From Trichopria drosophilae (taxonomy: Eukaryota; Arthropoda; Insecta; Hymenoptera; Diapriidae), in contig CM059587.1 in NCBI GenBank assembly GCA_030407085.1, positions 91,755,001-91,819,000 on the forward strand: 64,000 nucleotides of DNA, written 5' to 3'. A program made the position numbers and the translations under genes. Positions 11,460 through 22,049 of the stretch are shown here, piece after piece (within the stretch, counting starts at the first letter, position 1; each line of letters starts with the position of its first letter). The notes under the pieces were generated by a model. It searched no databases, was not told the origin of the DNA, and saw only the letters and a list, made by a program, of their open reading frames with translations.

Positions 11460-14400
11460 TTGGATTCAATCAGGACTTGATTTCAAAATACCAGAACTTA
11501 CCTTGTTATGTGTATTGTCGCTGGGCCATTCCACGTAAACTCTGACACTGTTGAAATGGAACACGTAAGATTTTTCAAAATTTTGGATTGTCCAAAACTT
11601 TGGGTGCTACTTATCGTACACTAAAAACTAAAAATGGAAGTGTTCGTCTTGAAATGGACATTTATATAGGTATAATGAAAATTTTGTTGTGATTTGTTTA
11701 CATATGTTGATTATTACGTTTTAGGTAATAAATTTGAGATTTTTAATAAATATGAAAAAAAAACTGAAAATAACGAATAATTTGAAGAATCGTACAAGGT
11801 GGCAAGTTGTTTCGTTAATTTTTAACAGATTTTTGTTTATTTTTTATAATTTCATAGAAGAATTTTCAAATTAATATTGATACTAACTGAAGGGGTTTAA
11901 GGCTTGCATTGTTATATTTTCTGTACACCCATGAGCAATAATTATGTTGTTTTTAATGAATCATTTCTTCTTTTTATACATAATGCGGTGGATAGAAAAA
12001 CAGCATCTGTCAAAAACGTCAGAATCATTACATACGGATTTACGTCAATCTTACAAGAGCATTTTTATCGAAAACTTTCTGGAGCTATTTTTTTGCTGGA
12101 ATTCGTTACAAAATCTTCAAAAATCAATCTAGTAATAATCAAATAAATAAATGTTAATACATTTCAATGAAAAATAAAATGTAACAACGTCAGTAATATC
12201 GCCGAAATTTATTAAACATTGACAAACTGTTTTATCTTATATTATAAAAAGATGAAACTAATCCCAAAAAACTTTAATTACATAATTAGATTTAATTATC
12301 TTAATATCATGGAAATTTTCTGGTTTAAATAGCAAGAACTAACAATATTCTTGTATTGCATAACGGAACGCAGTCCAGAGCCACAAGAAATATGTAGAAA
12401 TCCAAATATGAGCCAAGTTATTTTTTAGGTGTTATTGTTTTTACAACCTACATTATTATCACACATGAAACTTTTCGGGCATTTGTTTTCGTTAAAAATC
12501 GTTAAAGTATTTCGTAAAATTGTTTTTGTTTTTTAAAAAATAGGGTTTACGTATTTTTTAGTAATTTTATAATAACGAGGTCTCATGTAGAATTTCATTA
12601 AATTAAAAATAAACTTTTGAAAATTTTCTTTAAAGTGATCAGAAAATCGGATTGATCAAAAGCAGTGCTTCTCTTTAAAAAAATGACTTTTCTGAATATG
12701 TGAGCGTAAAAGGTATGTAACATTTTGGTATGAATTAGTAACGATTATCACACGTATTATGCAGACTTTTAATTAATTTTTCTCGTCATTTAAATTTATT
12801 AAAAAACATTTTATAATTAAAATTCCACTCCGTATTCAGAAATCCTCATTACTCATATTGTATACAAATGGTAAATTTCCTCACTAATGGATCTGAATCT
12901 AAATATAAATTACAGAAGAAGTATGGAATAAAATTTTAATAATTTCCATACGAAATTTTATATTTCTCGTTAGGTTATAGTAAAAATGAAACCGCATAGA
13001 CGCAGGCAAAAATAAATGACAATACACATTTTATTATTAAAATACATTTCCTGAGATACAAATAAATCTATATTAAAAGATAAAAAGAAACTAAATTTTG
13101 TGGGAAAATAGAAAAGATATGAAAATATCGGTCAATGAATTCGAATCAGCTGTTTTTTTAAATCGAATTTGGAGATAAAAAGGAAATAATGTAAAGTGGT
13201 ATTTAAAGTAACTTCTGAGTTCTGACAGATTGATCAAAATGTCAATGATCAATGATGGATTTGTCAAAATTTTACTATTGTCAATATTTCCTGCAACCAT
13301 TTAATGTCCAGAGTAAAATGAAATGTAAAAAAAATCGTTTCATATGCTATAATATGCACTGAATTTTTTTGTTTGTGGAAATTTTATAAAATTTGACATA
13401 ACGATTCCTTAATTAGTTGTATATTTCTCTTACGATGGAAAATTTTTAACAAAATTCTAACGCTACACAAACATTTAAAAAACACACAATATCGTTGATA
13501 ACAAATTGGTTTAACTTTTCAATTACGATAGATAAGTCGTGAACTTTAATTTTCTTAAAACTCGCTGAACTAAATACCTCGTTAATCTTGTAATTAAATT
13601 TGCGTTTAAAGATAATCGTTTCTTAATAACTATTTAACTCTAATCAATTGCAAATGGTCAATTTTCTTAAATGAGATATCTCATTATTGTGTTGTGCTTG
13701 CTCTCTTTCGCTAAATCGCAAACATTGTTTTAGGAGATTTAAAAATATACACTTTCATTATGACTGGCAATAATTCATATAATTAATATTCCTTATTTTC
13801 TTTTATTAAAGCTTTATATGAAAATATTGCTTACGCAAAAATCTTCGCGATTTAAGTGGGTGTTGACACATAGTTTACTTTTTTTTTAAATAATGAATTA
13901 ATTTAAATCAATTAAGTAAAAATCTATGAAATTGAGGTGATAAACACATTTTTTAATATTTATATATTTTTTATTTCATTTTTTAGATTTAAAAACTATT
14001 TGAATTCTTCGGAATACGCTTAAAAATTAATATCAGTCTTAATTAGGAATAAGTTGGGACAAAAAAAATCGATATAAAATTTTACACAGTCTAAGAGTAT
14101 TATGTGTTTTCAGGATCGCTGATTACGAATTTGAAGTCTACTTTACTCTCCTGGATTTTATCTGACTTCAAAAAATGTGCCGGATTTTATGAGACACAAC
14201 ATTTTATAAATGTTACCTGATATAAGTATAAATAGTAATTTTCTTAATGCTACCAGTTTATCCCAAAAAAAACATCTGCAATTGTAAAGATTCCAAGCAA
14301 TTTTTTTTTTTATGTAACAAAGAGTAAGGAAACGACTGGATACTTAGTAAAAAATATAAATTTAATAATAACGTAGAATTAATTAGTTTTAGTAATAATC

Positions 14401-14690
14401 TATTAAAAAAGACCATGACTACTTCGAAATTAGTCAAACCTGACTAATGATTTAGTAGTTTCTTACTCCAGATCAGTAAAAATTATTAGATTAGCCGCCG
14501 AGTGTTTACGCTTTCATTAGCTGGTTTTTATTAATTTATATTTATTTGGTGGATATCCATTCAACAATGTGTGTCCTTTTATTTTACAATGTCAGATTTT
14601 TAATACAAATAGGCAATTTTTAAGCACACTTTAAATCCAAATTTCGATTCATGTCATAAACTTATGGCAATTATCTTTTTAACCAAGTTT
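11460..14690. other. AT-rich non-coding stretch
   Basis: No gene is recognised. The longest open frame has 80 codons and no domain. A reverse-strand relic of the 118-bp satellite lies at 14108-14140 (TCGCTGATTACGAATTTGAA). Confidence 0.55.
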
Positions 14691-14692
14691 AA

Positions 14693-15709
14693 TTAAGGGG
14701 AGACACCAGCTTTATTTTGACCTCCTTAAATTTAAATTATCAGGAAAGGTTATATTATTTTTCTTGCGTCAATTTTCACCTAAAAATATAGTTTTAGGAT
14801 TTTTTTTTTCAAATTTTAATTTTAAAGTTGTTTGAAATTGGCAAATAAACATAGAAAAAAATTGGCGTTAAAAAAATTGAAATTTGTAAAACTATAAACA
14901 TTTTTTACTAAAAGTGTTGAATGTTTAAATTATAAAATTTCTAAATTGGTCAACAATTTTTTTTCCATTTGCATAAATGGAGGAAAGCATTCAAAAGTGT
15001 AAAAGAAGCATAGAAAAAATGGGCGTCAAAAATATTTAAATTTGTAAAACTAAATCCATTTTTTTCTACTAAAATTTGTTTCCCAACCAAAGTTTAATGT
15101 AGATATTTATGTAAATAGAAAAAAATTGTCTGACCAATTTAGAAATGTTCTAATGTAAACATTAAAAAATTTTAGTCGAAAAAATGTATATAGTTTTACA
15201 AATTTCAATATTTTTTTATATCAATTTGTTTTTATGCTTTTTTTATAATTTCAATCAACTTTTTATATTATAGTTAAGAAATAAATTTTATTGACCAGAC
15301 TTTTATAGAGACTTTTTAACATCAAAATTCAAACAGGTTAGTCGAAAAAATGTATCTAGTTTTACAAATTTCAATATTTTTTATATTATAGTTAATAAAC
15401 AAATGTTATTGACCAGACTTTTATAGAGACTTTTTAACATCAAAATTCAAACAGGTTAGTCGAAGAAATGTATCTATAGTTTTACAAATTTCAATTTTTT
15501 TAACGCCAATATTTTTTTATGTTTATTTTCCAATTTCAAACAACTTCTCGTATGGATTTCAAACAATATTAAAATTTCGCTTGAATATAACATTTTTTTT
15601 TGACCACCCTATATATTTTTAGGTGAAAAATGATACAAGAAAAATAATATAACCTTTTCTGATAATTTAAATTTAAGTGGGTCAAAGTAAAGCTGGTGCC
15701 TCCCCTTAA
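14693..15709. mobile_element. Fold-back element with TTAA ends (piggyBac-like, non-autonomous?)
   Basis: The left end begins TTAAGGGGAGACACCAGC and the right end, read on the other strand, begins TTAAGGGGAGGCACCAGC. The inverted arms continue for roughly 200 bp with matching phrases such as GGAAAAGG/AGGAAAGG-TTATATTATTTTTCTTG, TTCACCTAAAAATATA and GGCGTTAAAAAAATTGAAAT. The outermost TTAA on both sides could be the target-site duplication typical of piggyBac elements (established for that superfamily). The inside has no transposase and includes a 118-bp direct duplication (15261-15496). The TIRs start with GGGG rather than the CCC usual in piggyBac, so the superfamily remains an inference. Confidence 0.7.
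15261..15496 (+). repeat. 118-bp direct tandem duplication
   Basis: TTTTATATTATAGTTAA starts at 15261 and again at 15379. Between them TTGACCAGACTTTTATAGAG, CATCAAAATTCAAACAGG and TTAGTCGAA repeat at the same 118-bp spacing. The two copies are nearly identical, so this duplication is younger than the diverged inverted arms of the surrounding element. Confidence 0.85.
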
Positions 15710-17215
15710 GAGAACTATGTACACTGTGATCATTTTTTATAATTATAGTAGGTACAGTTTAATTAACCTGTGTTTAGGTTTACTAAGAAACTAAGAAATG
15801 TTGTAAAGTTAATAACGTTACGTTATTACTGGTTAAACTGATAGCGCATAATAATTTTATTCCATGTATAATCTTTCGAACGTGTCTAACTAGATTCGAG
15901 ATTATCTTAACTAAAAAGAGCCAAGTTGCACGTTCAGTCATGTACTTCTTTATCTTTTGCAACCCTTGCCGTTTCTCACTCTAGCCATGAAAAGTAATAT
16001 TTTACCAATACAATTTTATTGTACAAAGAGTTTGACATGATAATGAATAGAACTAATATTGAAATTATAAAACGATATTCTGTAAAAATAAAGTATTATT
16101 GTTTATTTTTATACTCGTAAAGTAAATACGTTATTTTTGGATTCTGACCTGGTACAGATTTAACTTTCCTCTGAACGATTAGAATGGTATATTAAAACGC
16201 TGTTTTATTTCTTAATGAATCGACTATCTTCGCAATTTCAAATGTATTTCGTGGGATTCTTTCATTGTTAATGTGTCAAAATTAAAAAGTCGTAAAATAA
16301 AACTACAAAGTCGTCCAAGTTGAAGGTAGTTCAGAAACACGAACTGAGTTATAAATAGAATTTATATGTTTACGCCCGTGAAAATCATTTAGTTCAAAAT
16401 TAACGTAAATCGCAGGTACTTAGCGAGTGTACAAATAAATCGTTCCAAATTTTCGTTGCCTCTAAACTACTAAGAATAACTTTTTATTGCTACATTTCTG
16501 ACACTGAAGGCTTCGCTAAACTTTACTTATTTCCCCATAAATCGCGGACGGGTTCAATAACCGCAGACGTTTAGAAATATCGCAATAATTTTTAATTTAA
16601 GATTTTCGCTCGATAAGAATACATTTATTTGCTTTTGGAGGTTATATTTTATTGTTTATGTCTGTCAGATGCAGATGTAGTTCTTTAATTGCATTCAATT
16701 TCGACCACAGGTTCATTTACATTCGAAATTCGATGCGCCTGCTGATAGCAGATAGAGTTTATTTAACTTAACAATATCATAAATATAAAATACACAATTA
16801 AAAATATAAAAAACTATATTTAATTTTGAAGTATATTTAAAAATTGTTCACTTTTCAGAATTCAGAAAATAACATTTTATCAAACACATTTTGATGTTGA
16901 CACTTCATGTAATAACCGTTTTCAATCATAATCATTGATTTCACATTTTTTCTCTTAGTAGAAGCATTATACTTAATTAAATTACATTAAAATACAGGTA
17001 AGAAAATCCATATACAGTTGTATTAACAAGTGGATACCATTGAGCATAGAAAAAAGGTATAGATATTATTATCAGAGATGGTAAATTCATGGCAGTTCAT
17101 TAGGAGTCATGAAAAAAACCACATCGATAAAAAAAAAGGCGACATAAAAAGTAGCAAATAGAACACGCCAGAACACATATTAATACTTTGTTGATGAAAA
17201 CAAATGTTCTTCTTT
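15710..17215. other. AT-rich non-coding stretch
   Basis: Nothing recognised: no gene, no clear repeat. Open frames are very short. Confidence 0.5.
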
Positions 17216-17235
17216 TATGCGATTCTACGGTAAAA

Positions 17236-17387
17236 GGATGCAGGTCGAAAAACCGACGGTAAAAAAGCCGACAATCGAAAAGCCGACAGTCAAAAGACCG
17301 ACACATCAAAAAATGACTGCCCGCTTGTCGATGAGCCTAATTTTTATGTGTCGGCTTTTTATTTGTCGGTTTTTCGACCCGCACCCC
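17236..17387. repeat. GCCGAC minisatellite with inverted ends
   Basis: The left arm GATGCAGGTCGAAAAACCGAC-type sequence (17236-17257) matches the reverse complement of 17365-17387 (GTCGGTTTTTCGACCCGCAC). Between them the unit AAAAGCCGACA/AAAAGACCGACA repeats about every 14-15 bp, then reappears inverted as TGTCGGCTTTTT. The whole 150-bp unit can fold into a hairpin. It may be a small MITE or an expanded palindrome; no target-site duplication is evident. Confidence 0.65.
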
Positions 17388-17793
17388 GATAAAAATGATG
17401 AAAATTCGAAATAATTCTTATGAAATATTAATACTGAACGGCTGTGAATGTTAACTTTCAGCGATATCAGTTTTATGTTTAATATCAGTGGTTCTTATCA
17501 TGACCGTGTAAACTTCATTCAACGTTGTGAATTTCTGTCAGACCAAAATTAGAGAGGTTTCAGAGTTTTTTTTCAAACTTAACAGAAAAAGAGCTTGATT
17601 AATTGGTTGTATTTATTATCAATTGTTTTAGCCTGAAAAATTAATTTACACTAAATTGTGTAAATATTGTAAATTAATTCTAAGAAAAGAACTTTTTGTT
17701 TTCAAACATAACTAAATAACACAGTTCGAACACAATAGTGCATAAAAAATCACAGATCTTTTATTTCTGGACTTGCGGTTACTTGTATGCCCT

Positions 17794-18960
17794 TTAACCC
17801 TTTACGTTTCAATAGTCCCAAATATAGACGAAACGTTCAGCACTGCAACTTTTGTTCCAAACGCCATACAAAAAATAAAATATGTTAAGATCGATAGTTG
17901 TGGACCCCCTCTTTCAAATCCCTCGAACATGTCCAGCAGCTGATGTGAAAGAAAAAAAGTTATTTTTTTCTTTTCTTCGCAAGAATCGCCTATTTTGGCA
18001 GTGAAAATGACAATATTGGCTTGTAGGCAGTACAAATTGGGATTTTTTTAGACCTTCTCAGCCCTTCCTCTTGTCGTTGGTTTTCTTTCAAAAATAAAAT
18101 GGGAACTTCCAAATGTCGTCTGCAAGTTGCAATTTTTGGTCAATGATCGCAATATCAGTAGTTGTGAATCAGAACTTTTTCCGTATAAGATTTAACGATC
18201 TGTGAAATTTATGATAACATCTAGAATATTATCTATAATCTATAACATTTAACCTTAGGAATGACCAGTTTTGAAATTATAGGCTGTCAAGAATGGCGAA
18301 TTCCACTTAATATTTCATTTTTATTAAGCTTGCAATCGTTTTAATTAAAACTTAAAATGCTCTCATACATAAATTGACGCACTGTTCTCGATTGTTGCGT
18401 TGTAAACGGATTATTGTAAGATCACAAGTCTATATGGTTTTTATGTTTCATGCATACCTAATGACAAGAAAACATCGGAAATTGAGCGAAAATCAAACAA
18501 AAGAAAATGTGAAAAGCTATTTTTTATACAAGTAATTTGAGGTTATGAATGAATGATCATGAGACTAGATATTCACAAACAATGATAATTACTTTTTATT
18601 CCAATTCTCTGCGATTATGCCCGTTAAGCGGTAAAATAATCGATAATTATTTGAGATAATGCAAACTTAGAAATTGCAGATCCCATCTCGAAGCTACCAT
18701 TATGCTTTTTGCAAAAATTCCGACGAGAAAATAAAGAGCTATGCAAAAAGATGCTATTAGTATCTACTGCAATAGTCAGTATTGCAATTCTTTATGCCAG
18801 AAAACGCGATTCTTGCGAAGAAAGTTGTAAAGTCGGTATTTTAAAAAGGAGGTCCAAAACTATGGATGCACTTATATCAATTTTTAAAGGAGTTTGGAGC
18901 ACGTACCACATTGCTGAAAGTTACGTCCACATTTTTGACTTTCGGGACGAAAAAGGTTAA
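17794..18960. mobile_element. Fold-back element with TTAACC ends (piggyBac-like)
   Basis: The left end reads TTAACCCTTTACG and the right end is GACGAAAAAGGTTAA, i.e. TTAACCTTTTTCG on the other strand. The arms (17794-about 18030 and about 18720-18960) align as diverged inverted repeats: CAAGAATCGCCTATTTTGGCA at 17980 pairs with TGCCAGAAAACGCGATTCTTG at 18795 (first 20 bases of each), and GGACCCCCTC pairs with GAGGTCC. TTAA at both borders and a C-rich start fit piggyBac-type ends (family knowledge). About 700 bp of non-coding sequence lie between the arms. The 77- and 83-codon open frames at 17802-18035 and 18709-18960 are the two arms themselves, not separate genes. Confidence 0.7.
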
Positions 18961-19589
18961 GTAGATCCTTGAAAAATCTTCAATTATTTATTTTTCTGCA
19001 ATCTTTCAATTAATATTCACTCTTAAGATGCTTTTAATATAATAGTGGTGAGATGATATGATGAACTCTATCAATTATACAAACGGTATTTGATGCGAAA
19101 AATGTTAAAAAATAAAATTAAGAATATGAAGAAACTTAATGATACTCTAAAATTGGCGCGCTAAGATTAACTGATCATAACATTGGCAGGTACAAATAGT
19201 GCATTGAAGAAAATAAGTGATTTAGCTACTCACTACTAACTTCAGTTAACTCTGTAGTTATCTCTCAAAAGTTAGTATTGGCAACTAATAGTTTGCACTT
19301 GTTGCTGGGAAACTTAGCTATATTTGTGTTAAAAATGAAAAAATTAAACGCAATCATGTTTAGGTCTGCATTTAGGACTTCAGTGAACCTAAAAAGTAAG
19401 TCCGATTACTTATTAACTAATTAAACCTCTTACAGTAGCGAACAAAACTCTCATCAAGTTGGAAATTGAAGATGTAATAAATCGCGATACCTTCATGACG
19501 ATAAGTTTTAAATTTATTTAATCTGCTGCATACGAGTGGACGATACTGGGGTAGTCTAAATATGAAATTAAACTGCTTGCAGGCATTAC
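18961..19589. other. AT-rich non-coding stretch
   Basis: No gene recognised between the fold-back element and the 3' end of the LINE. Confidence 0.5.
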
Positions 19590-20680
19590 TTTTTTTTTTA
19601 AATTTATTTATAGTCGCATCGACTGCTAAGGCGATCATTAACTAAGGATCATTAGCGACTACATAATACAATTAGGTATGTTGTAGTAATACAGAAATAT
19701 AATATAATGAAAATAGTTCGCTAAGTTCAATATAATTTAACACTTTAAATGCTGTTGGTGAGGTTATTTAACTACAGGAATTGTAGCATCTTGTAGATTC
19801 CTTCCCTGGTATTTAGGCAATCCTTCAAATTATCTGCGATCTGGAGGTCGTTTCTGGTTTGTTGATAGGTTCGGCATTCCAGTAGTATATGTTTAATTGA
19901 TAAGTTGCAAATGCAATCTGAACAATTTGGGATCTTTTCTTTTTTTAGTAGATGTGAGTGTGTTATTTTTCTGTGTTCGATTCGGAGTCATGTTATTATG
20001 GATTGTTGTCTTCTATTTTAGTTGGTCTTGTTTTTTTTTCAAATACATCTCTTCTTACTTCATGAAGTTTAGTATGATTTGCTGTTATCCATAATTTATT
20101 CCAGTGATTTTTAACATTTACCCTTATACAGTTCTTTATATCGCTAACATTGGCCTAATTCAGCATCTTCTAACAATTGCACACCCTGCTCCTTTTGAGA
20201 CAGCGCCATCTGTGTAAATAATTTCTATTCCGATTTTCTCTTCAATGATTTCTTTTAAGATTTCAGAATAGTCCGCGTCTTTTGGTAGGCAACTGAAAAA
20301 ATCGCAGTATACTATATTTGATGTCTTATTCGCATCAGTTACGCTTTGTGTTGGCACTGGCACAGTGAATTGTAATTCTTTTTGGTAATCTAGTATTCTG
20401 ATTGGCAGAGGTCATGAATGACGGGCGTTTATTGTATGATTCGGTCAATTCTTTTGTAAGTTTCGTAATAAGCATGTACACTGGATTGTTCGGCATTGCA
20501 AAGATTTTCGCAGCGACTTGTAATGTTAGTCTCATTCTGCGAAGGTTTAAGGGAATTTCTCCACTTTCTGCTAAAAATCTAAGTGTGGGGCTGGTGTGGC
20601 AGTTTTAATGCCGCATTATGCACAGGTTCGAGTTGCAAAGCAAATTTGGAGGAATCATAAATAATTGCTCTGGTTTAAAG
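19590..20680 (-). mobile_element. 5'-truncated non-LTR retrotransposon (LINE, I-like group)
   Basis: On the minus strand the element runs from about 20680 to an A-tail at 19599-19590. It consists of the last part of the polymerase ORF (see the pseudogene entry), a stop near 19774-19772 and a 3' untranslated region of about 170 bp ending in ATAAATAAATTT plus ten A residues. The poly(A) end and loss of the 5' part are the usual outcome of incomplete target-primed reverse transcription (established for LINEs). An RNase H motif in the ORF points to the I-like group of clades rather than to clades without RNase H, but the exact clade is not settled. No target-site duplication could be recognised. 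Confidence 0.85.
19772..20673 (-). pseudogene. LINE ORF2 C-terminus: post-RT region, RNase H relic, C-terminal Cys motif
   Basis: Reading the minus strand in pieces gives, in order: LEPVHNAAL then, after a frameshift, SPTLRFLAESGEIPLNLRR (about 20540-20640), the segment usual just after the reverse transcriptase; a run ending in IYTDGAVSKGAGCAIV (about 20175-20222), the start of an RNase H domain with its first catalytic Asp; then a stop and a jump to a segment with WNKLW (about 20090), LRIEHRKITHSHLL (about 19940-19985) and CSDCICNLSIKHILLEC (about 19880-19927), the C-terminal cysteine motif. The RNase H core that should lie between GCAIV and WNKLW is missing, roughly 80-90 residues. Several frameshifts and stops show it is dead. 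It ends with a TAG at 19774-19772. Motif matching is from memory of the family. Confidence 0.85.
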
Positions 20681-20689
20681 ATATTTCAG

Positions 20690-21365
20690 ATGTCACAACA
20701 GAACAAACGGAAAGAGAGATAAAGTGTGCCTCAAAAAGATGTAATTTACTCCAAATTGTTACAAATTTTCAAACATTTTCTCATTTGAGAAATTTTATTT
20801 CTAGAATCTCATATTTTATAGTTTTTAACATCAGTTTTTTTCGAGTGTTGCAACAAATTGAGCAAAATCAAACCTAATTATGTTTCATCAAGGTAAGACG
20901 AGGTCTACAGATTAGCAGATTTGAGCACTAATATAATTCTGATATATTTTATTCCAATCAGTTCTACAGTATAAAAAGGTACCAAAATTTGTTGTTTTTA
21001 TGTCTGTTGTCGGAATTTATGACCATACTACTGTTTTCAATCGTTTATTCCCCAGTATTCAAAAACAATTTACTACTGATTTTGTCTATTTTAAGCATAA
21101 TCAACGATTGATTGTGAATATTCCTTAACTAATTTTGAAATAATCCAGAGCAAAATGGATGAACAAGTTTAAGGTCGAACAAGTTGTCATATGTTTTCTG
21201 ATGTATCGAGCAGAATTTTTGACAGTTACTCTTCATTCAACAGTGACAATTAACACACCCCCGTACTGTAGCTTTTTATTAAAAATTGAATTCACGAGAT
21301 ATTCATTGGTGTGTAACATCATAACCATTCAGAAATTCAAAGGCGTTGGAAAATGTGACCCACAC
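20690..21365. other. AT-rich non-coding stretch
   Basis: No gene recognised. It follows the truncated 5' side of the LINE. Short open frames (about 70 codons) have no domain. Confidence 0.5.
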
Positions 21366-21369
21366 TATT

Positions 21370-22040
21370 AATACCCACCGACAAGAGCCGTTAATGACGC
21401 CGAAATGATGGATCTCGTGTTCAAAGCGGCACATTTCGAGCCACCCAACATCGTGCTAGCCTGGAGCAAAATAAGGAATCAAATTCTGAATCGCCAGATG
21501 CCAGCGTACTGGAGCAAGAAAAAAAAATGATCCGTTTCTTTTTAAACCCGTGTGTCCCCTCTCTCTAATTAGGGGTAGAGTTGTAACCTAATTTGCCTCT
21601 TATCCAATGAATTTCGCGAATCGCACTTCAATGTACACATCCATATGTCCGTGAATTCACATTCACGTAGGACTCATCCCCTTGGGACGAGTGTGTACAT
21701 TGGCTAAAGGTGGTAAAAAGATCAAAGCCAGTGACTCTAAATTTCCACCGCTAAATAGAGCCCCAGCCCTATCCGCCGATTTCGTTCCCCCCAATAGTAA
21801 AGTCGGGGTGGTGCCATCCGAATGAATTACCTTTAAGGGTGACATAACGTCGATCATCGCCGATACAGGATGCCTCGCCGTGTCGTACAGAGGGTGTGCA
21901 ACGGCCTGGCAACGAGGAAGATCGAACTTCTGACGTAGGTCGAGACTTGGATTCTCGTATTTGGTTGCCAACGAGACACATTAAAAAAAATATATAACAA
22001 TGCATAAAACACCATTCTGCATTCGAGGGGAGGGTAGGTC
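21370..22040. other. GC-rich islet, possible conserved element or exon
   Basis: About 670 bases have much higher GC and CpG content than the flanks. On the + strand a stop-bounded frame from about 21372 to 21528 includes FEPPNIVLAWSKIRNQILNR, which looks protein-like but matches no family I know. On the minus strand an open frame of 102 codons (21663-21971) includes PLYDTARHPVSAMIDVMSP, also unrecognised. Two further minus-strand frames overlap it, which suggests composition rather than selection. It could be a conserved non-coding element, an untranslated exon, or an old transposon piece. Confidence 0.4.
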
Positions 22041-22049
22041 CATGTGCAC

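Noticed and set aside
21369..21528. Short + frame with AWSKIRNQILNR-like text, considered as the tail of a transposase
   Set aside because: I could not match it to a DDE or other transposase motif, and it is only about 53 codons; kept only as part of the GC-islet entry.
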